Below the pieces are notes generated by a model. The model was not told the origin of the DNA. It made no database searches and saw nothing but the letters and a program-made list of their open reading frames with translations. DNA of 64,000 bases from Apostichopus japonicus (taxonomy: Eukaryota > Echinodermata > Holothuroidea > Aspidochirotida > Stichopodidae). The position numbers and the translations under genes are program-made. Of this stretch, positions 1-14,062 are shown piece by piece. How positions within the stretch are numbered: the first letter of the stretch is position 1; each line of letters starts with the position of its first letter. The stretch is taken from contig NC_092564.1 of assembly GCF_037975245.1 (NCBI RefSeq), positions 1,195,984 through 1,259,983 on the forward strand, written 5' to 3'.

Positions 1-3000
1 TTGATTGTACATACCACGCATGTTTCATGTACCAGTGGTCTCTATTGTGTGTTATCTTAACTGCAGCTGTACCAACTGAAAACATGCAGTACATTGCTAC
101 TGAAAATTTATAATGTGAAACAAGAAAAGTCAAGGTCGGAAGCCTGCCTGGAATGACTTGCATGGCTCAATGCTAAATACCTCAGGCTGAAAAACAAGAA
201 TTAAGAAGAACAATTGTGATGGTTTACTAGTCCTATCAACTGAAAGGTTATTAACAGAGCTCTCCATATATTCTCATCCTAGCGCTCTCGCTTACTGCTG
301 CATACTGACATGTTCTAACACTGCTTTGTAACTGTCAACCTATCAATGTAACTTTCAAGTAGTGTACGTGGCAGATTAAACTGAAGAATCAGGAATGTGA
401 AAATACATTAAATAGCTACATTTGAAAGGGAATTGTTGACTGTAGATTATAATGTGGTTGATTCTGATTACATGATGGAAAGAAAGCGAACCACATTGCA
501 CAAACCTCTATTTAAATGTAGATATCATCATAGTATTAAACAGGATGTGATTTAAAACTAAAGTTTCTACCCCTAGTTATTGTTAACGATCATATGCATA
601 AATTCATGGGAGTACTTTAACCACACTAATGACAAGCACTGGATCCATAATCATTAAGAAATATGGTACAAAAAAGCCAACTCATGCTTCAACATAAGAT
701 GATACAGCAGTTGGTAAGCCATAATTGGTACAGTCAGCTGCAGATCGATATCAACTGCTGTAAAACTTGCAATGAATTTGTTCTCCCTTTCAGTCTTGGT
801 TGAGTGACCACTCTATAACTGGCTTGAAATAGCCTTAAATTTAACCTTGAACACCTCAAGACACAATACTATTCAACCCAAGGTGTGACGTACACTGGTA
901 TACACACATTCTTTACAGAATATTCTACACGGATGGGATGTGCGTGCAAAGTTGTGGTTATGAGAAGTGACTGTTTTCACTCTTATGATATGCACAGTCA
1001 AAGCTAAACAGTTTATAAGATGCCTTCAACAAAGGACTGTGGCAGGGTAGATCCTCTCAAAGTAGATAATATGAACAAAGAGTGTGAATACATTATAATG
1101 TTAGTAAAGCCACATTACATAGCCTACATACACAAACCAATCCCAAGATCATCATGGCCTAAATCATCACTTTAAGTTTGAGTTTTAATAGACATATTAT
1201 CACTTTGATGAAATACTGTTTTCTGCAGGACTAAGACTGTATGCAAAGAATGAGCATCTTAGTTTCTCTCTCAACAAGTCAACATGGATGTAATAACCTC
1301 ATCAATATTCATCAGAACAACGCCAACAACTACACAGCACACTTCCTTCTTAAATACATCTACATAGCAAGAATGACAAATATTAAACTCCGTTGTTGAG
1401 TTATCTGACTGCTGAAGTTCCTTTGCTTCCAGCAAGGAGATGAAACAAATCTGGTGACAAAGAGTGTGAGCTTCATACTGAACATTCACACATGTACAGT
1501 ACCTAAATGTATTTAAAGGAAGATGCTAAACAAGGGACTATGTACATTCAAAGTTCACATACAAACCAACATACAGATTTTATTTACACAGATTCAAGCA
1601 CAAATAACCTAGAATTTACTTTCAAAACCTCAAATGTGTAACAACAAGCATCACATGTTCAGGAGTATTCAACTACCATACATACACGCACTGTGCGGGA
1701 TGGTCTGGTTGGGACAATCTACAGAAGTAAGGATTGCCTTATATTGCTTGTGCACACATGATTTTCCGACATTGGCAGTAAATGGTGGGTAACTATGGAA
1801 CTTTGATGGCCAGGCAACTAGGTATGAAATATTTACCTGGTGCAAACATTTGACTGGATTTAGTGATTAAATAATTTACATTTCTGCACATTGATTAACT
1901 GAAAGCCACTTCCTGTCATTAACCCAGGATCAAACAAATTACACATGTGGTAGAGTGCAAGGCCACCATTTTGTCTAAGTTTTTACAGCTCTATAAAAGC
2001 TTTATTTGGTAGGTGCTGAAACACATACATTGATTACGATATTCCTTTACTCTAGTTTATCCTTAATGAGGAACTTTCAATTTATTGTGATCAAATTTGC
2101 TTTCATCTTTCAGCAAAGGAAGAGCAACTGTGCATTGAGTGTTAGCTTCCTGGATCTCGGTTAGGCTGTCAGCTCAAGGCAATCACCAATTTAATACTCC
2201 ATGGAAGCCAGGATTCCTTGAACTAAACCTAATTACTCTGCAAGTTGAGTGAAAAGAACCTTCAACCATCTGACCAAGGATCTTGTTGACCATATGAGTC
2301 ATCACACTCCAGCAATCTTGCGGTTATAAAGTCATGATAGCAGCGTGCAGTGAATTCAACACACACACTGTAACACATTCAATATTAATTATGTTGAAAT
2401 ATGAGTCTAATTGACTCAATGAACTGGTCGGTCTACTTACAGAAACTTGTTTACTTTGATCATTCAAAAATAGTCATGCAGTTACTACACTCAATTGCTA
2501 GTACTCTTCAAACTAGGCAAACAACTATGTGTTATCCAACATTTTGATGAGGGTCCCAAGATACCACCAAGTTCCTTTCAGAATGCTATTTAGTAAGATG
2601 GATGTGTCTGTCCTAAATTGAAGTGTGATGTGCAAACACATTGAAACATCATGATATTATTACTTGATAAACTAGCAATGTCAGAGAAACAGGGTAATAT
2701 TGTTATATATACTAGCTATGTCCAATGTGCAGTATTAAGTGGTGGATCCTCCTGTAGGGAGTATCTGGTGGTCCTACCCAAACCCCCTTCACACCCCACC
2801 TCTGGATCCATGTCTAGTTGTGTGCTATAATAATCCCATCATTCTACATGAATCATTCTAAACTTTAGTGGTTCTCATCACTGATTGTCTAACTGACTTG
2901 TTAACCTCTTACTGTCCCACTTTCAAATGTTTTAGCTGAACACTTTAATTTACATGACCCATAACGGTGCATCACATCCAATTCATGTTAAAATGTTGTT

Positions 3001-6000
3001 AATTGTTTATAACTAATTTGTTTAGTCACATTCATGATGAGCCTTCCAATAGCTCATCAAACATAATTTGTCATGATCAGTTATTAATTTACAGAGGAAG
3101 CACAGAGATGAGAGACCAACGAATCCCCCGCTGCATAGCTATCATCAAGCCCATTGTTTCTATTCTTGATAAGGGAAATGACAAATTCCAAGGGTTCTTG
3201 TCCAATATTAAGACTGCACTGATCTATATATAGAATGGGATAGATGACAAACATGGCCATTGGCAATGGTGACCAGGACAGGCACGAACTCATAAATAAA
3301 GATGATGTTTGCTCAAAGTTTGTCCCCAATTTCATGAAACCTACTGAGCATATATACCTGAAAATAAGATACCTTCCTAAATATATTTTCATCAAGTAAA
3401 TATTAATCGTTAAATAACTAATGCTTAAATATTATATCATAAACATTTGGCTTTGATACTTGTGCATTTTAGTGTGAATCAAAGGTTAAAATCAGGTTTC
3501 AAAACAAAAAAATCTTCATGAAACAACACTTAACATAAGTCAAGGTAATGAATGAACTTTGTAATTGAGCAGACTTAAGTATCAATTAGGAATTGCAACA
3601 TTACCAAAAATAAACATAAAATGCTACTTGAACCATGGATCCATGCTTGAACGCAGCTGGTTTCATTTGCAGCATTAATGCATTATGCTTCCTGCCATTC
3701 ATGTTATATACACTCAATCAGCACTGCCAGTTAACTGCTTTTAAGTTCAACACTACAGTAGATGTCTATCAACACATTGATTATGTTTCTCCTCTATGAT
3801 CAAGGTGTTAACTTGAAATTCTTCTGAAAACCAAACATCAATACTTGAATCTCCCAGTGTCTTAGACACAGCATAGCAGATGTAATGTAGAAGGCCTAGC
3901 TAACTGAACCATTGTGGAATAGAGAACACTAAATGTGGTATGTATTACTCCACACTGATCATACAACAAGAATAATTGAACATTAACTAGTTGAGTGGAT
4001 GTGAGAGGATCATCTAGTACTACTATACAGCAGCAGGTGAGGGTGTGTGTCATGTCAGTGACAATAATACAATACACAACCAGCTGCTTGACATTGTAAT
4101 AGTTCAATATGAAACACAAAGGATTGGACTGGATATCCTAATCAAGCAGAAAACATGTCCAAGATTCTCCAGTCTGGAAAGAATATCACTAAACCACACT
4201 GATCATACTGGACAAAGGGGAATGTGAAAAAGAATGCATAGTAATACAATACTGTAATATAAATGCAGAAAGTGGGGGAACTGGGGGAATAAACCATGGA
4301 CGATAAAAGCAACATTTGCAGAACTTCCAGTCAGTGTTATGAAGTCTGGACGGAACGATGACATTCAGGATGAATGTAAGCCACTCTAAATATCAATTAA
4401 AAGTTGCTTTATTTTTAGAAGAAAATGAAACATATGGCCACTGGTCACTATACAAAACTCCAAGTTGTCATATTCTCTGCACTTGGATACGTGTATTAAC
4501 TGGAAAGCCTTTGCCCAAAAAGTAGCAGACTAAGAAATTGCCAAGGTGTCCAGCAACTGTACCTTACATCAGATGATAAGACTGAGGAAGTTAAGAACTT
4601 AACAAACAGACGATCAGAAATCAGTTAAACAAATAAACAAAACCTAATAACTGTGTAAAATGTTAAAGGCTCACAAAATAACACTTGCTGATATTTGTAC
4701 GCCTACAGTTACTGGGCAGTGTATGGACTGTAAACATGCAATATATACTGGGCAGTGTATGGAATGTAAACATACAATATACACTACACAGTAATACAGG
4801 CAGTGTATGGAATGTAAACATACACTACACAGTTACAGGCAGTGTATGGAATGTAAACATACAATATACACTACACAGTAATACAGGCAGTGTATGGAAT
4901 GTAAACATACACTACACAGTTACAGGCAGTGTATGGAATGTAAACATCATACACTACACAGTTACAGGCAGTGTATGGAATGTAAACATGCAATATACAC
5001 TACACAGTTTTTGGGCAGTGTATGGAATGTAAACATACAATATACACTATATATAATGTAAATTTTTAGAGCGCCACTCTAGGAAACGAGTAACTGCCCA
5101 ATATAGGGGGTTGCAGCGCTAAACCGTTTCAGTCCTATACATTAGGATTAGGTAGATTGGAATGTGCATATATGTAGATTGGAGTTAGATAAGAGTGGAA
5201 GTTTACTACATTATAAAGTCTTCACGTATCATTTATTTAGAGATCCAGAACACAGACTTTTGATACCGTCATCATATTTGTGAGCCTTTTGTCAGTGCTG
5301 TGACTCAGGAGAATACAGTCATCATCAATTTCCTGATAAGGTCTGACATGGAAATTAAAGATGAGCCAATCAGGTGTTCTCTAATCTACCTGCAATCTGC
5401 TCATCTCCATGAATCTTGCCAATCTAAGAATCGCATGGTTATACTTATATTCTCAATCCATTTGATGCTGGCCAGCATTGGAAGCACTGCCATACTAATT
5501 TACCTTAATGCACTCTCCTACTTGTGGTAATATCTAGAGGTCTGATTCTATTGTTTATGTAAACTTACAGTAGCTAGAGCAGTAGCTGGTGCTCTCCCTG
5601 GCTGTAATTACCTCCTGACTAAAATTCAGAGCTACACAAATTAGATTTGACAAGTTCAGGGAAGGCAAATTAAGCTTCCTTGAAACTGCAAGAGCCATCT
5701 TGTAATAGAATCTATTCTTCTGAACAGAGACACTTTAAGAGCAAGGTTAATCGGACAAAATGTGTCTTTTAAATAAATATGCATTTCCCTTTGACTCATC
5801 AACTCCCTTATGAGTTACTTCCTGCAAAGTGACAAACATTACTAATGTTTTCAATCTTGATCATGTTGACACCAGACACTACAGTACGTTTCACTTTCAC
5901 CACATAGTGTATTTTATATACCTTGGTAAAAGTACTAGCCAGTTGTACATACGTTCTTAGCTACAGAAGCTCTCGTATGAGACCAGGTCATTCATGTAGA

Positions 6001-6572
6001 ACATTCCAATAAATGTGTAATTTGTACAAAAGAAATGATTTCCACACGAAAAGAAAAAGAACATGGTTGTCAAAAATGACAATTGCCATTCATGTACCAT
6101 TTGACTAGAGAGTAGGACAACTCTTGATAATGATACTGTAGCATGTCAGAGAGCTCCGTTATTATTAATGACTCTTTTTGAGAATGTGAGGCTATAATAT
6201 TGTCAGCAATGAAGCTCAATTATGAAACCAATACATCCACATTGTCAGGTATTGTTATCTGAATGGATACTCTTTCATGTATGCTTACATCATTTCCAGC
6301 TTAACATTAATAATTAATGTAACAAAGCTCGGACCACCTGGTGATGTCGCACATCAATTTCCTGAGCCGAACTTCCTAACTAGTCTAACGGAAGCAGTAC
6401 AGTAACTGTATTTTCTTTGAAAACCTTTAAGTGACCACCCTGTGACAAACGTCAATGTCAGATAAAATTATATCTTGCAGACAAAGTCAGACATTGGATT
6501 CACAGAGCAACACACCCAAATCATCTTAAAAGCCTTAAACGTACCGCAAACCCCACCCAGCCTTAAACTTAC
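1..6572. other. Non-coding stretch, probably intron or flank of the ENTREP-like gene
   Basis: AT-rich sequence with no coding exon I can support. The ENTREP/FAM189-like gene runs leftward from 6815, so this is most likely its first intron, but I could not find the expected second exon (transmembrane segment 2) here. Two open stretches stand out weakly. One is 3084-3395 (-), about 100 codons behind a good acceptor-like tattttcag. The other is 5300-5530 (+), with a hydrophobic tail. Neither resembles a family I know. A tandem repeat lies at 4721-5050. Confidence 0.5.
4721..5050 (+). repeat. Minisatellite, 39-48 bp units
   Basis: About eight copies of a unit built on ggcagtgtatggaatgtaaa followed by a variable catacactacacagt block. 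Short and long unit versions alternate. The array is open in one + frame for about 115 codons with a GSVWNVNI repeat. This follows from unit lengths near multiples of three and is not evidence of a gene. Confidence 0.85.
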
Positions 6573-6597
6573 CGCAAACCCTGCCCAGCAAGGACTA
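6542..6597 (-). repeat. 28-bp tandem duplication spanning the splice donor
   Basis: On the + strand taccgcaaacc starts at both 6542 and 6570, each followed by similar cccagc sequence. Read on the minus strand, both copies contain GCG|GT. The first donor is GTAAGT (exon end 6573) and the second GTACGT (exon end 6545). Using the second would add 28 nt and shift the frame. Confidence 0.7.
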
Positions 6598-6815
6598 GCA
6601 TGACGAATCCGGCTGGCTGACGTCAGGGCGAACACGGAGAAACTGACTCCTATTATAACTAATCCCAGGATCATTTGGGCGACACCTAAAACCAGAACTG
6701 TTTTTTTCCTCTTCTTGGAATATCTGCCTCTAGTTTGAAATCCAGGTTCCATGTTGACTCGTCTGACCCTTCCAGAGCTCAGCCTCTGCGGTTGTTGTCC
6801 TCGTATGTGAGCCAT
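6573..6815 (-). CDS. ENTREP/FAM189-like membrane protein, first coding exon (partial gene)
   Basis: 81 codons from ATG at 6815 to a GCG|GTAAGT donor, phase 0. The start is favoured because an in-frame TGA lies 9 nt upstream and the context is A at -3 and G at +4. The protein has a basic N-tail (KKRKK at residues 34-38), a transmembrane helix at about 39-64 (LVLGVAQMILGLVIIGVSFS), then TSASRIRHASPCWAGF. That post-helix block is the part I recognise from the ENTREP/FAM189 family, CD20-like four-pass proteins that act as adaptors for NEDD4-type ubiquitin ligases at endosomes. In the family this exon ends at the same WAGF point. Later exons (loop, other helices, PPxY tail) were not found and may lie beyond the left edge. 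The paralogue cannot be assigned. Confidence 0.7.
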
Positions 6816-9800
6816 CCTGGACGCTCAAGTTGTGCGTTAATTCCTTTCAAAAACGATACTGAAATATACTCATTTTGCTCAGATTTCAGATTTGAGCAGT
6901 TGTCATCACAACCGACGCAAAACCAGTCGCTTCAGATAACTTCTGTTCCTCTCTTCTCCATCTTCATTAACATGAAGTTACCGGGTTTTTGGATAATCTA
7001 AAAGAATAATTGACAAAGATATATATTGAAAGGAATCAATGGATGTACAGTATCATGTATATGTACCAATCACATTCTGAATTTAACTAAAACAATTTGC
7101 TTTAAATCAACATTAATTAACCCACAAATTAATGTGAATGTGAAGTTACTTTTAATCACTTTGAACTACAAAATAGATCTACTAATTGAAATACTTGCCA
7201 ATCTTGCTGTATACAGTATTATATTTCATGACCAGTCATATTTGATTCTGAACTCTGACTCATATATCGTTAGCATTAGCATAGTTTCAAATTGTCCACA
7301 ATGTTTCCTTAGCTGAGCTCTAATAACGTCTATCTCATATCCTTCCTTCCTGTATCGGTCATTTTCAGGTTTTACATTTCTAACTTACGTGCTTTATTCA
7401 ATATTTGTTTCTTTTTCTCAATAAGGGTTTAAGGGCAATTCAATCAACTATCAGTTTCTGAAGAACTGATCATTAAAAGGTGATCTCATGGGAAAAAATT
7501 AAACAAAACGACACAGAGATTGTATCAATGAAAAGGGGAAATTTTCCATGGATACATTACTCCAATTTTGACAGCGTGTACTGTGAGGCTGTGATATTTT
7601 AAAATGAGTGAACTTTATCCAGAGCTTTGCTAATCGCTTCATAATAATGGGCAACTTTAAAACTGTACGTCTAGAAACAGCCTTCTTACATAGTGTAATG
7701 AAATTCTAGACCTACTGTAGCAGGGCAAATATTTATGATCAACCAGTAGTCTGAGATGACCAAATTTCTGTTCGGAAAACCAAAATTAGCTTTGAAGGTC
7801 GTCAAGTGTACTGTGTAAGACTAATTATTTACATCAAATTTGATCAGATTGCATTGTTACTAAAAACCAACCCCCTCCCCCATGATTTATTGGTATCATC
7901 TTCCATCACTTTGGCAGTAATGAAATAGAACACAAAGGTAGGCTAAGATCTTCTACATAAAGGGGAGTTTTAAATACTGGTGCAAGAAACATCAATAACA
8001 CTGAAACTAACTAATCCATTAAAAAGTGTTCCTTTACGAAGCTAACAAAAATGAGATGGGTACATTTTCCAATCATCTTAACTACTGTACATACTGTAGC
8101 TACTGTCCTATAAGTCAACTGTGGTGCAGAGTTAGCAGTGGTATTAGTTTACCATATTTAGTATTAAAATCTGGATTTCACAGCCTTGAAATCTGCCTCA
8201 TTTACTGTCAATGTTACTAAGGATTTAGATGCTGAGATGGGAGCATTACTGCCACCTACAATTTGGTTTCTGGATGGTTTATCCACATCCAGATTGGTAA
8301 TCAATCAATACTTTAAATTCCTAAATACATGTTGACCTTGGCTTTCGGGCATGTAAAGACTTAATCAGATTCTATGCAGTACAGTCCTACTCCATACACC
8401 AAATCACTTTAAAAAGTGACCAACACAGTTGAAGTATATCCATTTAATGCATGACACTATCAACCAGAAAAGGAAAATGTTTCCACCAGAAATCACCATT
8501 GAAGCACCTGTCAAATTAAATAGTATTTGTCACATTTTGTCCCTAACTTCACATTTTTTAAATTTGCTTATATATTTGTAGTAAGCTACTAAGCATAATT
8601 TAAAAAAAAAATTGGGAGGTTTTGTTGAGTAACAGCATACATTAGAACTTTACAGAATATTTATAAATATGAAGAGCATTATTGTCCTATTAAAACCTAA
8701 ACAAATAAACTGAAATTATGACATACTGGACAATGGTGTTTGGAATCTACCTAATTAGCATAACTAATTAATTAATTAACATTTCAGTAAACTTTTTTTT
8801 CAAAATTACTGGAAGAAAGGGTGTACAAGTTCTCCAATAACAATTATTCAACTGATTCATGCCGCTGGCTCTTAGATCAATTTTCAAATATCCCGTACAT
8901 GTCACACTGATATTTTAATTATAATGCAAATTTCGGGATGAATTAACATATGAATACAGTAAAATAGCAACCTGTAATTAATGGAATATGGACAATTTTC
9001 AAAACAAAAAATAAAAATTGAAAACTTCAGTTACAATTCAACTTCAAGATGATACCATGTACTCACTATATAAAATGAGAACTAAAATTTGACTTAATGG
9101 GATAGAATAGCTTGGACTTGCCCTTAGCAAATTTCTATAGACTTTTGGCTAATACAGTTAAATTGTTGAGTTCATCTAAATAGACTACTCAGTCCACACC
9201 CATATTAAAGAGAATTGTTCACAAATTGTTTTGATAGCAGATTGCATGAAATAGTTCATATTGATCAATTGAGCATACAGACCACTCTTATTGTCAAAAT
9301 AACTAAAACTTTTATTTGGTGTTAAAAGGTATTTTCAATCTGATTAGTGATTACTACAAATAACAGTACCTTAAACTACTGAACTTTGACCAAAGTCACA
9401 CACACCAAAGTTCTACAGAATGGAAAAACAAGGGTTAAGAGCTGCAAACAATTACGTCACAAATAACACTTTGTTGATATGTCATCTGAAGAGCTGATAT
9501 AATCTACAATTTAGCTTTTAAGGACCATCGTCAGAATTCCAGACTACACATAGCATTTAAAAGCTGAATATCATGAAAACTGGAACAGCTATAAACACAT
9601 ATTATACTAGGCTACTGGAACCCAAATGTTGGAAGTAATCTTGATATGTGACATATGGAGATTATCATTCTGCCTAAATTCATCCTTTTAAGGGATGATG
9701 TTTTTACCTTCCCTACAAAATTGGACCAGGTAGTAAAGTATAAAAGTTTGAGTGCAATTATTCTCACATCACATACTAAATGATTGTAAACTTTTATGAG

Positions 9801-12529
9801 ACCTACTATTTTAACACCTTTAATTGTTTCTCTTGAACATTTTTTGTGGTAGCTAGGTGAAGTTGTGTGAACTTGTGGAACCAGGAACAAAGATGGCTGC
9901 AAAGTACCTTCATAAATAATCAGTTTAGATGCACTTTTACATCAAAATGTGTAAACCTTAGATAACGATATGGAGTTTAAACAAATCATCATTCCAAAAA
10001 ATGTCCTGATAATCAATATTTTGAAGCAGCAGGTAGAGCTAACTTGATCAAGTTTTTCATAGAAATTTCAAATTTATACTCTTAAGATGAATTGTTCATA
10101 TATAGTTTTGACAGTTTTAAGAATCAATCATTTGAAACTTGACCTTCTGAAACCACAGATCAATGCACAGGTGTCGAAGACATCCTATAATAAATCAATA
10201 AATCCAAGTAACTGCATTGAATGCATGACATGTTACTGTTAGACAAAGATAATGACAAGTTGTAATTCCTCAAGATTAAGGTAACCACATTTTTTTCCGA
10301 ACATACCAGGACATTTTATTGATGTTGATGTTAAAATCATCCAAGAGAAAATTCCGCACATTCACTTCATGTTTAAGGAAGTGGTGGAATTTTTATTGCA
10401 AAATTTGATGATTACAGAAACTAGTATTATTCATCAGTAATTTGCATTACTGCAGAGTGTCAAATTATTCAGTGATCTGTGTGACCGTAAGCTGTGATTG
10501 TGAATAAACTTTATGTCTGTAGCTTCGTAAACTATCAAGGCTTAAGCTTTTAAGTGGTTTCTATGCAAGATAAGCCGAGTAAATTTAAATTAGTCAGGGC
10601 ATTTTGATATGGGGACAGTCTATGAAGTTGGTGGCCAATCCTGGGGACAATTCTGGGGAAACTTTGATCAGCTACACGAAATCCAAGTCATGTCCCCAAA
10701 AATCGAGGCTTCAGCTGGCCAGCAAACTCAGCACACTACTGTAAAGCAAACTTCAAGTGGCAAGATGCAGATCTATGCATGAAAGCACAGTGCAACTATA
10801 TTCTCTATAGTTCATATTACTGAACAACTGCAATTAACTTAAATACCAATAGGTGGCACTTAAAAATGTTAGGTGCAAAATGATACTCAATGACAGGCAG
10901 TAGATAAAATTTCATACACTAATATATTCATACATTCATGTGGACTGTCTGCTTCATTCAGCAGTAACTCACCTTCCCAAATTGAAATCTGTATCTAGGC
11001 CAAGCTCTATATGACTGACATACAAGATTGTTTCAACTGGAAGTGACATACTTATTGCAAATCTTCTCCTTCCTAACTTTTGTTTTACCATAGGCCTAGA
11101 TCTGTGTTTCCTGTCAAATTTGCAGGAGCCTCTGGCTCTCACCTCTAAACCAGTTAAACCCTATCTTGTTTATGACTCTTGTGATTAGAGTTTCACCCAT
11201 TGAAAGTTGCATAGGGCCTAACTTTAACTTGCTTAGGGCCTAGGCTAGGCCTCTCCATTAACTTTAGGCCCACTGATCAATGTGGCTTGGAAAGACACTG
11301 AAAGAAACGGGTGAAAATTGATGTTATGTTTTAAAAAATATCCTTTGTCACGAAATGCATGTGCCTTACCATTAAGAAAAATCAACTTGACGATACTTAA
11401 TTGATTCGCAAGGACGTACCTTTTACACTGGTTGAACCGCTGGTAAATGCTTCTGACACTGTATACTGTTACTTAGGCCTAACCCCATGAACTAGCCACA
11501 CGTTCCCTGTATGTAAACACTAACACTAGCAGTTACAAAGCACTGTTTACCACCAGTTTTGAGCATCAAAAGTAAAAATTAATCGTTTGACTTACTAATT
11601 AGCAGACAAGGCTTCTTCTCAGAGTTTGGACGTTATTCACACCGATTAAAATGTCTATTACGTTTCTCTTTGAAAGTCCAAAACGATAGCACGGTACAAG
11701 AAACGAAAATTTAGTATCCTTTAGTCCACGAAGCAACCCGCCAGATAAATGTTCGATGTGGGAATAATTCTAGCCATGATGATGTACCTGGAATCCTATG
11801 TAAGCACGGCGGTATTTCACTTAGTGTGATTTTGTTCACTTGCAATGACAATGTTTGACCCACAAACAGAGAACATCTTGCAAGAGCTCCAATTACGCAA
11901 AGATAAGTTCACAACAAATATACAGCGGGATTCTTTTGCTACTCACGTACAACCCATGATTGAGTAACCCTGCATGCTGGGGAGGGGAGAGGGAGGGAGG
12001 GGGAAGGAAAAGCCATGATCCTTCATTAGTTGTCACAGAATGATTTTCGCACAGGTCTTGCTGTCTGGCGCAGACGGCAATTTCAACGTACGTCGCTGAA
12101 CAATGGTATGATTCCGCCCAACCGGCCCACACCCTAAACCATGATTCAAAGCCTGCGTAGGGCCCTATGATTTCGGTGCAGGACTTTAGGGGAGTATCGA
12201 CCCACAACATATTCGGATCCCTTTTTGCTCTTAGAATGCTTCGCCCCGTAGGTGATTATATTTGTGGTACAACCATTTGGGCCATGTATACTCAATCTTA
12301 GGCTAGCCTTCAACCGTGTGAACAGACACTCCCCCCCCCCCCGGGCCCCTCCCCATCCTACCCGTTCACGAACTGGAACTTACATTGCTCGATACAAATA
12401 AACAGACGATAGCATGCAAAAGGACATATTGAGGATATACGAACGGCCGAAGGAAGGGGATGAAAAAGGCTTAAGCTGGGGTAAATTTGAGCAGCGGATA
12501 ATGTTAACTTAATAAGTACAGTCAGCGAT
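6816..12529. other. 5' flank of the ENTREP-like gene and intergenic DNA; no gene seen
   Basis: The first 200 bp should hold the 5' UTR and promoter of the minus-strand gene, but no TATA box or initiator is clear. The rest is AT-rich with only short chance frames, including 9612-9902 (-) and 11893-12210 (-). Around 11200-11260 and 11470 there are clustered taggcctaggc-type words. A C homopolymer lies at about 12330-12343. Confidence 0.5.
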
Positions 12530-12785
12530 ATCGGCATGACGCCTCCGGCTCCCCAGCGGTATGCCGCTTACTTGCCGCCGGTGGCATCTCGGCCCTCATC
12601 GGTAAACCGCTCCTTTACCGAGGGCGGCTTGCCGCCTGCTCACCGCCGCCGGGCCGAAGGCCGACGTCGGCAAATCGCGTGTTAGTCGACGTCGGCCCAC
12701 CGGCGGGTATGAAGCGGTTTGCCGCTGCCAATATGCCGGTGATATGCCGCCGGCGGCCCGACGTCGGCTTGCTGGCTGGACAGTG
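12530..12785. repeat. CpG-rich palindrome-dense dispersed repeat, family unknown
   Basis: About 250 bp of very high GC in AT-rich DNA. It contains several self-complementary words: ccgacgtcgg-type blocks three times, gcggtatgccgc, gcggtttgccgc, ccgccggcgg and a hairpin from cggtaaaccg and its complement. The edges are sharp but I find no clear terminal inverted repeats or target duplication. It looks like a short non-autonomous interspersed element and not a CpG-island promoter, because CpG sits inside repeated palindromes. Confidence 0.55.
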
Positions 12786-13411
12786 ACAAGGACTATCTTT
12801 AATTGTAGCGGAATTTCTGTTACAGTAGATACTGACTTTACATGTGATTTTTTTTTAAACACAACCGCACTAGCACAATGACATGTTTCACATCGAATTT
12901 GAACCTTGAACGCGATGTGCCACCGTACTATGTACACCTTTCTTGTTAGATTCGGGCCCATAAGGGTCCCGGGTTCATTTCCTCTCAACCCCCTGGCGAA
13001 ACGCCGCTGGGTTGAAATAAGTCTATGTGGATGTCATGGGTCCACCTATTTAATCAGACCAGACAGTATCCAGCTAGTGAACATTTTGTCAGAGAATAGT
13101 GGTCTTTTGTCTCAAAGTGGACCATTTGGGTATTGACATTGGACAAACCTAGGCCAACTAACAGGCAAAAATACGGCGCTGTCGGACAAGGTGTTGAAAA
13201 TGGTAATCAAGGAAAGAACTCATGACCACTAGAGGTTTCAAACTCCGGGCAGCTCGAACGAAATAGTCAAATTAAAGTCCAAAAATGTCAGTCCAGGTCT
13301 TGAGTGCTGCTGGTCAAGTCGACCGAAAACCCATCCAAACAAATGTACAGTTTGTCCTGAAGATGGAATATCTGCATGAATCGTTCGATCTGTAGATCTG
13401 CGGGCTCGACT

Positions 13412-14062
13412 CAAGGGCGGCGGAACCGGGGGGGCACAGGGGGCACGTGCCCCCCCACTTTTCCTCAGGGTTAAAAATGTGCCCTTTTTCCACATAAAAA
13501 TTGAGGTGTCTCAAGTTAGCAAGAAGCCAGGGAACCAGAATGAACACTCGGGAAGGGCCGTTTCCGGCCATCTGAGGAGTTTGTAAAACCAAAATTTTTC
13601 TTGTACGCTCCGCGCCAACCGATGGTGGCGCTCCGCTCAGATAGTCGTGCATACAACTTTGCAAATCCTGGCTACGCCCCTGACTTTTAATGAATTTATG
13701 TGGGTCAAACTCAAAGCTATTTCGAATGGAAACAATTTGTTAAGATATTAACAAGAAAATAAACTCTAATTCGGAAGATTCCTACATTAGCAACTAGCAT
13801 GATTTCACCTCATTTGTCTCAATAGAAAACTTGTTCCTTGTTTCCCAATTTGCACATTGGATATTGCAGTGCTAGTATGCATATTTTCCTTGAGGGGGGG
13901 GGGGGGGCGTTGATGGAGTGATATGTATACGCGAATAAGATAATACAATAAGAGTTATAAAGGGTACTAATGATATCAGGCTACATCAGTCCAATCGAAT
14001 TTCTGCAAAGTGCCCTTTGATGTCGGTGCCCCCCCAGATTAAAAGTGGTTCCGCCGCCCTTG
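13412..14062. mobile_element. Non-autonomous hAT-type element, 651 bp, with 8-bp target duplication
   Basis: The ends are perfect 16-bp inverted repeats: caagggcggcggaacc at 13412 and its complement ending at 14062. Both are flanked by the identical octamer gctcgact (13404-13411 and 14063-14070). An 8-bp duplication plus a CAAGGG-type terminus fits the hAT superfamily. The interior has no transposase. The open frames inside it are low-complexity Pro/Gly/Ala artefacts. Long C and G runs (around 13430-13460 and 13893-13907) sit near the arms. Confidence 0.8.

Noticed and set aside
4685-5032. 115-codon frame of GSVWNVNI repeats
   Set aside because: Entirely a product of the tandem repeat, with no promoter, start context or family match.
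12906-13136. Possible tRNA-derived SINE (cccgggttcatttcc, ggttcaaattc)
   Set aside because: Only loose B-box-like words, no matching A box at the right distance, no tail and no target duplication.
13238-13664. Overlapping minus-strand frames with Pro/Gly/Cys-rich translation
   Set aside because: They lie across the left end of the hAT-type element and its C/G runs. No transposase motifs.
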